The notes: generated from the letters alone by a model not told the origin. A stretch of DNA of 64,000 bases from JADHZC01 sp964409505 (GCA_964409505.1 CAYPDK010000008.1:41888-105887); one strand, 5' to 3'; positions 43,287 through 53,431 are shown, numbered from the stretch's first letter. A program made the numbers and translations.

Positions 43287-45860
43287 ATGATAGAGCAAAG
43301 TAGAGAGTTAGCAAAAAGATACAAATTTGCAAGCACAGAGCAAGAATTTCAAAAACAATGGGAAGATTCTTATTTATACAAATTTTCAAGAGAACAATTA
43401 AACGTTTCAAGAGACAAGACTTATGTTATAGATACACCTCCTCCAACTATTTCAGGAGATTTCCATATAGGACATGTATATAGTTATACTCAGACAGACT
43501 TTATAGCACGATATAAAAGAATGTGTGGATTTAATGTTTTTTATCCTATTGGATTTGATGCGAATGGTCTTGCGACTGAGAGATTGGTAGAAAAGAAATA
43601 TCGCATTAAATCTCATAATGTGCCAAAGGAAGAATTTTTAAAAATTTGCTCTGAAGTTGTAGCTCAAGAAGAGGATAAGTTCATTTATATCCTAAAAAGA
43701 ATTGGCTTATCTCTTGATTGGTCCACTAAGTACAATACTGGAAGTGATTTTTGTAGAAAAATGTCACAAATGTCCTTTATTGACTTGTATAATAAAGGAG
43801 AAATTTATAGAGAAGAACAACCAATATTATGGGATAGTGTAGATCAAACAGCTCTTGCACAAGCAGATTTAATTGAAAGAGAACAAAAGTCTCATATACA
43901 CGAGATCTGCTTTGAGACAAGTGCAAATGCTCCAATAATAGTAGCCACAACAAGACCCGAATTATTGCCAGCCTGTGTTGCTATTTTTGTTAATCCTGAT
44001 GATTCAAAATTTACTAAATTTATAAATCATAAGGCAATAAGTCCTTTATTTGGTATAGAAATACCTATTTTGTGCGATTTTGAGGTTAAGGAAGATAAGG
44101 GTACAGGAGCTGTTATGTGCTGCTGTTTTGGAGATCGCAAGGATGTTTTTTGGGTTAAAAAATATAAATTACCATATAGAACTATTATAGATAAATACGG
44201 AAAAATCTCTCCTAAGATGGATTTTTCAGACTCTAAAAGACCAACTGAGGCTATGAAATATTTTGAAGAATTATCTGGTCTGAAAATATTGAGTGCAAGA
44301 GATAAAATTTTACAGTTGTTGACATCAGCAAAAGCGTTAATTAGTAGTAAAGAGATAATACACAAGGTAAAATGTGCAGAAAGGTCTTCAAATACTATAG
44401 AATTTCTGTTAGAGCCTCAATGGTTCATAAAAACCATAAAGCATAAAGAGGCGATGATGCAACAATTAGAGAAAATATCTTGGTATCCTAAAACGATGAA
44501 ACAAAAACTCATGAGTTGGATAGATACTATTTCATATGATTGGTGTATAAGTAGGCAGAGACATTTCGGGGTTGCGATACCTGTATGGTATTCTTTGAAA
44601 AAAGGTGAGGAGGGGAGGGTTATTTTACCTAAAATACAGGACTTGCCTTTAAATCCGGTATCACAAGCGCCAGAAGGTTATATTACTGGTGAATTTGTTG
44701 CAGAAAAAGATGTAATGGATACGTGGGCCACTAGTTCTATTACTCCTCAAATTAACGCTCAGGGTCTTAATGAATCATTAGCTCAAAATTTAGATAGTTA
44801 TAAAAACCTTTTTCCAGCAGATTTGCGTGCTCAAGGGCATGAGATCATCAGGACTTGGACGTTTTATACTATGTTAAAATCCTATTTGCATTCAAATTCT
44901 ATTCCTTGGAAAAATATCATGATTAGTGGATGGTGTCTTGCAGAGGATAAAACAAAGATGTCTAAATCTAAAGGAAATGTAATAAAACCAGAAAATATAA
45001 TAGAAGAATATGGTACAGATGCCGTTAGATATTGGTCTGCATGCTCAAGACTTGGTTCTGATACTGTCTTTTCCCTTGACGTTATAAAAAACGGAAAAAA
45101 ACTTATAAATAAGTTGTGGAATGCTGCAAATTTTATTTCTCAATCTTCTAAAAATGTAAATTATGTAAATTGTTCGGAGATTTTTCTTTGGGAAGATATA
45201 TTATTAAAACAAAAAATTATTTCTAATATAGATAAATATTTGATTCAAAAACTATCTTTTTTGTACAAAGATGTGAATTACTTTTTTACAAAATATCATT
45301 ATTCAGACGTTATACATAAAACCGAAACTTTCTTTTTGAATTTTTTTTGTGACTATTATTTAGAAATAATAAAGTACAAGATATATCAGTCTGATCAAAA
45401 TTTGATGATTGAGGAAGTGATGAGCTCAATATATACAATGTTTTACGTGTTTAAATATGTCTTACAATTTTTAGCTCCATTTTTACCCCATGTTACAGAT
45501 AAATTGTTTCAGTTAATATATTCTCAGGGCAAGTCAATTCATCATAAAAATTCTTGGCCTAAGTGTGTACCGATTTTCAGCGATTGCGATCCTGATATTA
45601 TGGAGGAATATATTAAAATTATTGATATGGTTAGAAGTATTAAGTCACAAAATCATTTAGCTTTAAATTATAAATTATCCTCTATTGTAGTCTTCATAGA
45701 ATCAAACACGAAATTTTCAAAGGACCTTGTAACAGATTTGAAACATAGCCTATCTGCGGAAAAGATTTTGTTTACAAATCAAAAAAAGGATTCTACAACT
45801 AAATCTGAGTTTTTTATGGATAATGGACAGATTCAAGTAGAAATTTTTCTTCAGGAGTAA
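43287..45860 (+). CDS. valS: Valyl-tRNA synthetase, rickettsial type
   Basis: 857-aa class I synthetase. The HIGH motif is DFHIGHVYSYTQTD near 54-67, the editing (CP1) domain occupies about 190-350, and KMSKSKGNV lies near 556. The wording around HIGH (PPPTISG) and the ILWDSVDQTALAQAD stretch match the shorter ValRS form found in Rickettsia, which lacks a long C-terminal coiled coil. Two bases separate it from hscB, so the two are likely co-transcribed. Confidence 0.96.
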   Translation: MIEQSRELAKRYKFASTEQEFQKQWEDSYLYKFSREQLNVSRDKTYVIDTPPPTISGDFHIGHVYSYTQTDFIARYKRMCGFNVFYPIGFDANGLATERLVEKKYRIKSHNVPKEEFLKICSEVVAQEEDKFIYILKRIGLSLDWSTKYNTGSDFCRKMSQMSFIDLYNKGEIYREEQPILWDSVDQTALAQADLIEREQKSHIHEICFETSANAPIIVATTRPELLPACVAIFVNPDDSKFTKFINHKAISPLFGIEIPILCDFEVKEDKGTGAVMCCCFGDRKDVFWVKKYKLPYRTIIDKYGKISPKMDFSDSKRPTEAMKYFEELSGLKILSARDKILQLLTSAKALISSKEIIHKVKCAERSSNTIEFLLEPQWFIKTIKHKEAMMQQLEKISWYPKTMKQKLMSWIDTISYDWCISRQRHFGVAIPVWYSLKKGEEGRVILPKIQDLPLNPVSQAPEGYITGEFVAEKDVMDTWATSSITPQINAQGLNESLAQNLDSYKNLFPADLRAQGHEIIRTWTFYTMLKSYLHSNSIPWKNIMISGWCLAEDKTKMSKSKGNVIKPENIIEEYGTDAVRYWSACSRLGSDTVFSLDVIKNGKKLINKLWNAANFISQSSKNVNYVNCSEIFLWEDILLKQKIISNIDKYLIQKLSFLYKDVNYFFTKYHYSDVIHKTETFFLNFFCDYYLEIIKYKIYQSDQNLMIEEVMSSIYTMFYVFKYVLQFLAPFLPHVTDKLFQLIYSQGKSIHHKNSWPKCVPIFSDCDPDIMEEYIKIIDMVRSIKSQNHLALNYKLSSIVVFIESNTKFSKDLVTDLKHSLSAEKILFTNQKKDSTTKSEFFMDNGQIQVEIFLQE

Positions 45861-45861
45861 A

Positions 45862-46386
45862 ATGAAAAATTATTTTTTAATTATAGGTTTAAAAGAACTA
45901 TATGATATTTCTTTGGAGGAGTTAGAGGAAAAATATTTTTCTTCTCAACTTAAGGCACATCCAGATTCTCAAAGAAAACAAGATCAAAGCTCTAAATTTG
46001 CAAATCCAAAAGAAATTAATGAAGCTTATTTAAATCTGAAAGATCCATATTTAAGAGCAAAACATATGTTAAAATTAAATGGTTATGTTTTTGATGACGC
46101 TTCTTTAAAACAAAAACTCTCTTTCTCAGAGCTGGAGGATATATTGGAAAAATTTGAAATATTAGAAAATCTTAATAATATAGATTCTTTAGAAACGTTC
46201 TTAAAAAAAATTGAAGAATCTAAAGAAAAAATGATTTTGAAGATTTCTAATAGTTTTTCAAAAAATGAAAAAGAAAATGCTATATTGTTTACAATAAAAT
46301 TGAGATATATTGTGAATCTGATAGAAAAAATAAATATTAAAATGAAAAATGTCCTCTCAAATATTGACGATACAAGAAAAATCTGA
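45862..46386 (+). CDS. hscB: Fe-S cluster co-chaperone HscB
   Basis: 174-aa J-domain protein that recruits the scaffold IscU to HscA. The HPD motif is in LKAHPDSQRK near 31-40, the J-domain tail has NEAYLNLKDPYLRAKHML near 54-71, and a C-terminal helical IscU-binding domain follows. Its 3' end overlaps the hscA start by 38 nt. The rest of the isc cluster (iscS, iscU, iscA) is not in the window; the set has been moved next to valS. Confidence 0.93.
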   Translation: MKNYFLIIGLKELYDISLEELEEKYFSSQLKAHPDSQRKQDQSSKFANPKEINEAYLNLKDPYLRAKHMLKLNGYVFDDASLKQKLSFSELEDILEKFEILENLNNIDSLETFLKKIEESKEKMILKISNSFSKNEKENAILFTIKLRYIVNLIEKINIKMKNVLSNIDDTRKI

Positions 46387-48136
46387 ACAAAACAGTGCTC
46401 CAAGTACAGTGATAGGGATAGATTTTGGTACTTCAAACTCGCTAGTAGCTATATCCCAAAATAACCAAACCAAGATTATTCCTAATTTACTAGGAAAAGA
46501 TATTACATCTTCCATTATAAGCATAAATTATAATAATAAAATAGATGTAGGAAATTCTGATTCAGTAAAAGAAGGTATTACTTCTATTAAATCTATCAAA
46601 AGATTTTTAGGGAAATCTACTAAAGAGATCCTAGAAAATAAGTATTTATTAAGTATGTTAGATACTAACTTGGTAGATCTAACAGATCACTCTCCCAAGA
46701 TAGAGATTTTTGGAGAAAAGAGAGAGTTATTTTGTTTGGCATCAAAAATTTTTGAATATTTAAGATTGTCTGCAGAGTTATACTTAAAGGAAGAAATTAC
46801 TGATGCCGTTGTATCAATACCGGCATATTTTGATGATGTTGCAAAGGGACAGGTATTATATGCTGCAAAATTGGCAGGTTTGAATGTTATAAGGTTAATA
46901 GCAGAGCCAACCGCTGCTGCCTATGCTTACAATTTACATCATTTTTCAAAGGGTATATATTTGGTATATGATCTTGGGGGTGGGACTTTTGACGTATCTA
47001 TATTAAATATGCAGCAAGCTATTCTTCAGACTATTGCAGTTGGAGGAGATAATATGCTTGGAGGAGATGATATAGATCAAATTTTACTACAATATCTAGA
47101 GGATAATGATTTTATTACAAAAGATATATATTTAAAGAATTTAGAATTTGTACGCTCTATCAAGGAATCTTTGAGTTGTAAAACTTATGTAGAGTTAGAG
47201 GACAAAAAAAATATTCTATCTAGGAGTCAGTTTGAAGCCATAATTGAGCCTGTTATAAAGAAAACTTTAAATATAGTTAGAGAGGTTATTTTAGATTCAA
47301 AGGTAAAAAATATAGATGGGATAATTCTTGTAGGGGGCTCAACGAGAATCCCTTTAATTAGAAAATTATTGCAAAAACAATATCCTAAAGTAGAATTTTA
47401 TTCTAGTCTAGATCCTGATAAAGTAGTTGTTTTAGGAGCAGCTATCCAGGCACAAAATTTATCCTTAAGAAATAAAAAATCTTCTCTTTTGATAGATGTT
47501 GTCGCTTTATCGATAGGAATAGAGTTATATGGGGGACTAGTAGAAAAAATTCTTGTTAGAAATACTCCTATCCCCTGCAGTGTAAGTAAGACGTTTACGA
47601 CTTATCAGGATAACCAAACAAGTATAAAAATTCATATTTTGCAAGGAGAGAGAGAGTTAGTGGAGGATTGTAAGTCTTTAGCTTATTTTGAACTCGATAT
47701 TCCACCTAAAAATGCAGGACAAATTAGATTAGAGATTGTTTTTAATATGGATGTTGATGGTATTTTATCTGTTACTGCTCAAGAAACTATTAATAATACA
47801 GTTGCTCACTCTGTTGTTCTAAAACCAAGTTTTGGAATGAGTCAGAATGATATAGATAGAGAGTTAGAGGTTGCTTATAAAAACATTAAAGAGGATTATC
47901 AAAAAAGAGCTGTTGCAGAAGCAAAATTAAATGCTATGGTGAAAATAAGAGAGATAGAAAAATTTGTATTGGATGATTCATTTTCTATAACTAAGGACGA
48001 AAGAATTGATCTAGAACGAGATATAAAATTTTTGAAAAAATACATAGATTTAGATGATTATTCTAATATACTACTTCAAAAAAAGGTTTTAGATAATTTT
48101 GCTGAAAAATTATTTACTAGATCTAATAAAAATTAA
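46349..48136 (+). CDS. hscA: Fe-S cluster assembly chaperone HscA
   Basis: 595-aa Hsp70 specialised for cluster transfer from IscU. The ATPase motifs are IGIDFGTSNSLVA near 22-34, AEPTAAAYAYN, YDLGGGTFDVSI and ILVGGSTRIPLIRKLL; a substrate-binding domain follows from about 385. The start at 46349 overlaps hscB by 38 nt. I kept it because the N-terminal phrase before the first strand (MSSQILTIQEKSEQN) fits other HscA proteins. A GTG at 46409 would avoid the overlap but cut into the first strand. Confidence 0.94.
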   Translation: MSSQILTIQEKSEQNSAPSTVIGIDFGTSNSLVAISQNNQTKIIPNLLGKDITSSIISINYNNKIDVGNSDSVKEGITSIKSIKRFLGKSTKEILENKYLLSMLDTNLVDLTDHSPKIEIFGEKRELFCLASKIFEYLRLSAELYLKEEITDAVVSIPAYFDDVAKGQVLYAAKLAGLNVIRLIAEPTAAAYAYNLHHFSKGIYLVYDLGGGTFDVSILNMQQAILQTIAVGGDNMLGGDDIDQILLQYLEDNDFITKDIYLKNLEFVRSIKESLSCKTYVELEDKKNILSRSQFEAIIEPVIKKTLNIVREVILDSKVKNIDGIILVGGSTRIPLIRKLLQKQYPKVEFYSSLDPDKVVVLGAAIQAQNLSLRNKKSSLLIDVVALSIGIELYGGLVEKILVRNTPIPCSVSKTFTTYQDNQTSIKIHILQGERELVEDCKSLAYFELDIPPKNAGQIRLEIVFNMDVDGILSVTAQETINNTVAHSVVLKPSFGMSQNDIDRELEVAYKNIKEDYQKRAVAEAKLNAMVKIREIEKFVLDDSFSITKDERIDLERDIKFLKKYIDLDDYSNILLQKKVLDNFAEKLFTRSNKN

Positions 48137-48143
48137 TTTTAAC

Positions 48144-48485
48144 ATGCATGAAGAGACTGTAAATCTTATTTTTATAAATAAAGACGGAGAAGAAAAATCT
48201 GTACAAGCTCCTTTGGGACTCTCTATTTTAGAGGTTGCTCATATGAATGATATAGATTTGGAAGGGGCTTGTGAGGGATCTTTGGCTTGCTCTACATGTC
48301 ATGTGATCTTGGAAGAGTCGGTATTTAATTCTCTACCAGAGCCTAGTGAGGAGGAGGAGGATATGTTGGATCTTGCCTTTGGTCTTACACGTACTTCAAG
48401 ACTTGGGTGCCAAATTATCATTACAAAAGAGTTAGAGGGTATGAGAATACAATTGCCAGCATCGTCTAGAAATATTAGTCTGTGA
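48144..48485 (+). CDS. fdx: 2Fe-2S ferredoxin of the Isc system
   Basis: 113-aa adrenodoxin-type ferredoxin. The cluster ligands are in CEGSLACSTCHVIL near 39-52 and the fourth Cys in RLGCQIIIT near 86. It donates electrons during cluster assembly. An upstream in-frame start at 48099 would run into hscA; the ATG at 48144 (MHEETVN) is eight bases after the hscA stop and gives the usual length. Confidence 0.95.
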   Translation: MHEETVNLIFINKDGEEKSVQAPLGLSILEVAHMNDIDLEGACEGSLACSTCHVILEESVFNSLPEPSEEEEDMLDLAFGLTRTSRLGCQIIITKELEGMRIQLPASSRNISL

Positions 48486-48552
48486 TAGACTAGCTTAGAG
48501 TAGTAAATTATTCAATGATTTAATGGATTAGATAATAATTATTTAAGTAAAA

Positions 48553-49251
48553 GTGATGAAAAATGTTTTTTATGATTTTGGTGGATTAAATGAAGAGATG
48601 TTTTTTTTTATTAATAAATATTTTAATATAGGCGTATTTCCTTATCTTTTGAAGATATTTTCTAAAGTTGCGTCAATTAAAGTATTTATTTTGATATATT
48701 TTTTATATGGATTTTATTTTTTATATAAGGTCAGGATTGTTCTTGGTAGAAGAGTACCACACGAAACATTAATAAGTAGTAATATTTTTTCTATGAGAGA
48801 AATAGTCAAGATGTTTCATTTTCTTATAAATATAGGAATGTGTTCTATATTTGTTACTATTTTTTGTAAAATACTAAAATATGTATCATCCTTTCCAAGG
48901 CCATTTTGTGTTATAGAAAATTCTGCATTCTTTAGCTTAAAGAAGACATTTAATTACGAAAATTGCTTTCATTCTTTTCCAAGTTTTCATGTAGTCTTGG
49001 TTATTATGGAGTGTTTTTATTTATGGCAATACCTTAATACCAGAATACAGAAGATTTTAGCCATTTTTACTGTGAGTATGGTTACAATTTCTAGAATTTC
49101 TCTAGCAGTACATTTCCCAAGTGATGTTTTATATAGTGTTCCAATAGCTTTTTTACTGATTTTTGTAAATCAATATTTTTTAGTATATATAAAAAACATA
49201 AAAAAATTTTTGATTAGGTTAGGTATTAGTATTAGCCTTTATAAGGCTTAA
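48553..49251 (+). CDS. PAP2-family membrane phosphatase
   Basis: 232-aa protein with about five or six membrane helices. The phosphatidic acid phosphatase type 2 motifs are visible: SSFPRPFCV near 114-122, FPSFHVV near 139-145, and SRISLAVHFPSDVLY near 177-191 with the catalytic His. Members dephosphorylate phosphatidic acid, phosphatidylglycerol phosphate or undecaprenyl diphosphate. In a cell that makes peptidoglycan the last is an attractive substrate, but the sequence cannot decide this. Confidence 0.85.
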   Translation: MMKNVFYDFGGLNEEMFFFINKYFNIGVFPYLLKIFSKVASIKVFILIYFLYGFYFLYKVRIVLGRRVPHETLISSNIFSMREIVKMFHFLINIGMCSIFVTIFCKILKYVSSFPRPFCVIENSAFFSLKKTFNYENCFHSFPSFHVVLVIMECFYLWQYLNTRIQKILAIFTVSMVTISRISLAVHFPSDVLYSVPIAFLLIFVNQYFLVYIKNIKKFLIRLGISISLYKA

Positions 49252-49346
49252 TTTTTATCTTTGTTGACAATTTTTACTATGATTGTTTTTTTCGTCCTAT
49301 TCAATTATACTATCTAGCATTCTTTAATTAAGAGAAAATTTTTTAT

Positions 49347-49472
49347 ATGAAAGTATTGAGTTCTTTAAAATCCGCTAAGAAAAGAGACAAAGATTGTCAA
49401 TTAATAAAACGTAGGGGTGTATTGTTTGTTATTAATAAGAAAAATAAAAGATTTAAAGCAAAACAGGGATAG
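49347..49472 (+). CDS. rpmJ: 50S ribosomal protein L36
   Basis: 41-aa, highly basic protein: MKVLSSLKSAKKRDKDCQ, then LIKRRGVLFVINKKNKRFKAKQG. This is the Cys-poor, long-form L36 found in Alphaproteobacteria, part of the large subunit near the peptidyl-transferase region. ATG at 49347, TAG at 49470. It is a single-gene unit followed by its own terminator. Confidence 0.96.
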   Translation: MKVLSSLKSAKKRDKDCQLIKRRGVLFVINKKNKRFKAKQG

Positions 49473-49501
49473 AGTCTATTTTTATAAGTATGGCTCTTTT
49501 T
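49471..49501 (+). terminator. Probable rho-independent terminator of rpmJ
   Basis: The stem AGAGTC (49471-49476) pairs with GGCTCT (49492-49497) through six pairs including one G-U, with a 15-base loop. A run of five T follows at 49497-49501. It begins within the rpmJ stop codon. Confidence 0.5.
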
Positions 49502-49812
49502 CTAATACTGTAAGAAATCTTAGGTTTTCATAGGAAAAGAAGAAAAAGATTGGTAGATAGATATTAAATACATATCTTAAAGATGTCATAAATATTTGTA
49601 CATAGATAAAAATTTCTGTGTAAAAATATGTAAGCAGTACATTAATGGAAGTAAAGCATATATTTTTCTGAGGATTTATTTCTGCTGATTTATGTTCCGA
49701 ATTGAGCTGAATGCCGGATTGAGCTGAATAGTCAATAGGTACGAAATCTAGGAAAATTTATGAAGATGATTCTTCCAATCAAAGGAGTGCTAGCATCTTA
49801 GTGAGAGGTAGG
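49502..49812. other. Gene-free stretch between rpmJ and the PLP enzyme gene
   Basis: About 310 bp between convergent genes. It holds a 12-bp direct repeat ATTGAGCTGAAT at 49701-49712 and 49718-49729 (period 17). No gene or RNA is recognised. Confidence 0.5.
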
Positions 49813-50754
49813 TTAAGTATTATTTCCGGTAATTAAGACAAGTATATTGGCATTACTTATTTTTTTTTTTTTAAGCCAGGTCTGAGCTGCAGCAAAAGCT
49901 ATCGCCCCAGACGGCTCGCATTGAATTCCTATCCTGTCTAAATAATTTGTCCAATATTTTATAGAGGACTCTGACACTAGCTCTATAGTATTTATTTTTT
50001 TTATGTATTCAAAAGCCTTTTCAGATACAGATAATGCTCTAAGTCCATCCGCGATAGTTATAGGGTCACAGGATAATCTATGTATTTTTTTTTTCTTTAG
50101 TGATAAATATGCATCATTTGCATTTTTAGGTTCTACTCCTATGATTTCTGTTGTTTTAGACACTAAATCTCTTGCTAGGTAACTTCCTGCTATAAGGCCT
50201 CCTCCACCAATTGGAACAAAAATTATATCACATTTGTACTTTAATTTTTTTAATTCTAATAACGATTCATAACACATTGTTCCTGCACCGTTTATTATCT
50301 CGTGGTTATTTGAGGTACTTACATAAATGTAGTCTTTATTATTGCGCGATAATGCTATTGCAGCTCTTTCGGCCTCCTCTCTTGAGGCTACCTCTATTAC
50401 CTGAGCTTTTAAGGATTTGATTAATTGTTTTTTAGACTCTAATACATTTTTTGCGAGATATATAAGTACTTTAAAGTTAAACATTTTTCCTAAAAAAGAT
50501 AAGGATATAGCATGATTTCCCGTACTATAGGACACGACTCCTTTAAGGATTTTTTTTTGTTCTTGTAAAGATAGAATATGATTTAATAAACCTCTAATTT
50601 TGAAAGATCCTGTAATTTGCTTAGAATCTAATTTTAGAAATATATTATTATTTGAGTTATCAAGATTTTCTTTATTTACTCTTATTAAAGGGGTATTATT
50701 TATGAAAGGCTTTATCCTGTTATAGGAGTACTTGATGTTGTTGGTGATAATCAT
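49813..50754 (-). CDS. PLP-dependent threonine/serine dehydratase or serine racemase
   Basis: 313-aa fold-type II enzyme. The Schiff-base Lys is in ITGSFKIRG near 47-55, the substrate loop in SYSTGNHA near 74-81, and the phosphate-binding loop is PIGGGGLIAG near 177-186. The C-terminal regulatory ACT domain of biosynthetic IlvA is absent, so it belongs to the short group of catabolic threonine dehydratase, serine dehydratase and serine racemase. It is an isolated minus-strand gene, close to divergent lon, without other amino-acid genes nearby. Possible roles are pyruvate or 2-oxobutyrate production from host amino acids, or D-serine formation. Confidence 0.88.
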   Translation of the reverse strand: MIITNNIKYSYNRIKPFINNTPLIRVNKENLDNSNNNIFLKLDSKQITGSFKIRGLLNHILSLQEQKKILKGVVSYSTGNHAISLSFLGKMFNFKVLIYLAKNVLESKKQLIKSLKAQVIEVASREEAERAAIALSRNNKDYIYVSTSNNHEIINGAGTMCYESLLELKKLKYKCDIIFVPIGGGGLIAGSYLARDLVSKTTEIIGVEPKNANDAYLSLKKKKIHRLSCDPITIADGLRALSVSEKAFEYIKKINTIELVSESSIKYWTNYLDRIGIQCEPSGAIAFAAAQTWLKKKKISNANILVLITGNNT

Positions 50755-50846
50755 TGTGTTGTTCCTGAAAATTAATTATTAACGATTTTTATAGGGTATA
50801 GCGCATCCTAGTGTAACGTTCTAATAAGTGGTGTTTTATCTGTATT

Positions 50847-53216
50847 ATGACTAAAGTAAAAAATATATCAAAAAAAACAAAACTGAAAAATTTACCCTCA
50901 TCTATAAAAGATACCTCTAAAATACCTCTCATTGTTTTGGGGAATGCAGTACTTTTTCCCAAGAGTGTTGTTTCTATAATTGTATCAAAACCCAAATCTC
51001 TCCAAGCTCTAAGTCAGGTAAGTTCCTTGAATAGCACTGAGGTGCTTTGTGTTGCACAGAAAAAATTTGGTATTTCTGATCATCCTACAGTAAAAGACAT
51101 TTTTTCTGTAGGGGTCCTTGCAAATATTATACAAATAATACCACTCCCTAATGATAGTAGCAAAATTTTAATAGAAGTATTGCATAAAGTAGAATTGTTA
51201 GATATATCGGATTCTAGTTTTTTTGAAGCCTCCTACTCTATTGTACAGGATTTTGTTGCTCCTAAAAATACAGAAAAAATTCATTCAAAAATTTCTCATT
51301 TGTTAGAATTATTTAAAGAATATTGGGGACTTAGTAAGAATTATAATGTGAATATGTTAGACTCTTTAAGTCGTACTTTAAATCCTGAGTATATGCTAAA
51401 TATCATTCTTTCAAATCTGAAGGACAGAGTTAAAGAGAAACAAAAAATCTTAGAAGAAAGAGAGATCTTAAAAAAATATAACGCTGCAATAAAATTACTT
51501 ATGTCTGAAATTGCTCAAAATAATGTAGAGCAGTCAATTCAAAAAAAAATGAAAACTCAAATAGAAAAAGTTCAAAGAAATTTTTACTTAAATGAGCAAT
51601 TAAAGGCTATTAAAAATGAGTTAAATTATGGAAAGTCAGAATTTTATGATTTAGAAGAAAAAATACGAAATTTAGATTTGCCAGAGCACGTAAGGGAAAA
51701 AGGGAGTTATGAATTAAAAAAGTTGCAATCAATGAATCACAGTTCTTATGAATTTTCTATGATAAAGGGTTATCTTGATGTTTTACTTGGAATGCCTTGG
51801 AGTAAAACTACCAAGAAAGATTTTGATATTAGTATTATTGAAAAGAAACTAGATGAGAAGCACTTTGGTCTTAAAAATGTTAAAGAGAGAATTTTTGAAT
51901 ATTTGGCTGTACTTAAGAGGAGTGATAAAATAAAAGGAGCCATTTTATGTTTAATAGGACCTCCTGGAGTAGGTAAAACTTCTCTTGTTCAGTCTATAGC
52001 TAAGGCTATGGGTTATAAATATGGAAAATTTTCTCTTGGAGGAGTGCACGATGAGTCTGAGATAAGGGGACACAGAAAAACATATGTTGGTGCTATGCCT
52101 GGTAAGATAGTAGGCTTAATAAAAAAGGCTCAAGTGGATAATCCAATAATTTTATTAGATGAAATAGATAAAATAGTGAGTGGTGCTAGAGGAGATCCTA
52201 CATCTGCTCTATTAGAAGTGCTAGATCCGGAACAAAATGCTCATTTTACGGATAATTATTTAGAAGTAGAATATGATCTTTCTCAAGTAATCTTTGTAGC
52301 TACTGCTAATTCGGATGATATTCCAAGAGCATTATATGATAGATTAGAAATTTTAAGAATCTCCGGATATCTTGAAGAAGAAAAATTATGTATTGCAAAA
52401 GAGTACTTAATAAAAAAACAACTTTCGTTACATATGATTCAAAAATCTGAATTTGATATAACAAAGGATGCTATATTGGATATTGTAAGGTATTACACAA
52501 GGGAATCAGGGGTGCGAGAACTTGATAGAGCTATTTCCAAAATATCCAGAAAAGTGTTGATGATGCTCATTAAATGCCCCAAGAAAGACAAAATTACTGT
52601 AAATAAAAAGAATCTTAAGTCTTTCTTAGGTGTTAAAAGATATAAGTTTGGATCCATTGAAAATAAAGACAAAATTGCAAGCACTACTGCTCTTGCTTAT
52701 ACTGAGCTTGGGGGGGATTTATTGAGAATAGAGGCAGCTTTTGTACCTGGAGGAAAAGGCTTAATTAAGGCTACAGGTCGCTTAGGAGATGTCATGAAGG
52801 AATCGGTTGAGACTGCATATAGTTGTGTTTTATCTAATTTGAAATCTTTGGATATTGACTTTAACTCTCAAAAAGAACAAGATATACATCTTCACGTTCC
52901 AGAAGGTGGAATTCCTAAAGATGGACCCTCCGCTGGAATCGCAATTTATACTACGATTGTCTCTCTTATGAGGCAAAAATTTGTAAAAAAAGATATTGCT
53001 ATGACTGGAGAAATTACGTTACATGGTAAAATTTTACCAATAGGAGGTTTAAAAGAAAAGCTTCTCGCTGCAAGAAGAGGAGGAGTAAGAGAAGTCTTAA
53101 TTCCAGAGGGAAATATAAAAGATTTAGAAGATATACCAAATACAATTAAAAAAAATATTATTATTTCTTCAGTTTCAAATATTGTAGAAGTTGTAGAACG
53201 TGCGTTTATTGAGTAA
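50847..53216 (+). CDS. lon: ATP-dependent protease Lon
   Basis: 789-aa AAA+ serine protease. The N-terminal substrate domain spans about 20-215, Walker A is GPPGVGKTS near 372-380, Walker B ILLDEIDK, and the Ser-Lys dyad is in KDGPSAGIAI near 690-699 and GKILPIGGLKEKLLAA near 728-743. The protein begins with a basic tail of about 20 residues before IPLIVLGNAVLFP. It has its own promoter region shared with the divergent PLP enzyme gene. Confidence 0.97.
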   Translation: MTKVKNISKKTKLKNLPSSIKDTSKIPLIVLGNAVLFPKSVVSIIVSKPKSLQALSQVSSLNSTEVLCVAQKKFGISDHPTVKDIFSVGVLANIIQIIPLPNDSSKILIEVLHKVELLDISDSSFFEASYSIVQDFVAPKNTEKIHSKISHLLELFKEYWGLSKNYNVNMLDSLSRTLNPEYMLNIILSNLKDRVKEKQKILEEREILKKYNAAIKLLMSEIAQNNVEQSIQKKMKTQIEKVQRNFYLNEQLKAIKNELNYGKSEFYDLEEKIRNLDLPEHVREKGSYELKKLQSMNHSSYEFSMIKGYLDVLLGMPWSKTTKKDFDISIIEKKLDEKHFGLKNVKERIFEYLAVLKRSDKIKGAILCLIGPPGVGKTSLVQSIAKAMGYKYGKFSLGGVHDESEIRGHRKTYVGAMPGKIVGLIKKAQVDNPIILLDEIDKIVSGARGDPTSALLEVLDPEQNAHFTDNYLEVEYDLSQVIFVATANSDDIPRALYDRLEILRISGYLEEEKLCIAKEYLIKKQLSLHMIQKSEFDITKDAILDIVRYYTRESGVRELDRAISKISRKVLMMLIKCPKKDKITVNKKNLKSFLGVKRYKFGSIENKDKIASTTALAYTELGGDLLRIEAAFVPGGKGLIKATGRLGDVMKESVETAYSCVLSNLKSLDIDFNSQKEQDIHLHVPEGGIPKDGPSAGIAIYTTIVSLMRQKFVKKDIAMTGEITLHGKILPIGGLKEKLLAARRGGVREVLIPEGNIKDLEDIPNTIKKNIIISSVSNIVEVVERAFIE

Positions 53217-53431
53217 AATTTCATAGGATTTGTATTAAAAAATCTTCAGATTTACTTGATTTTTGTTGAGGGGTCTTGTACAAATTCTAGGGTAGGTCTT
53301 TTTTTATGAAGATCTATGGAGTATACTTTATCTGTAAAAATTTATTTGAATTTATTTAATGAATAAAATGTTTTAATAGTAAAAAAAAATTAATATTTAG
53401 AATTATTTTATTCAAATTATCAAGCCCTTTT

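Noticed and set aside
48099..48143. Ferredoxin start overlapping hscA
   Set aside because: The ATG at 48144 just after the hscA stop gives the normal ferredoxin N-terminus.
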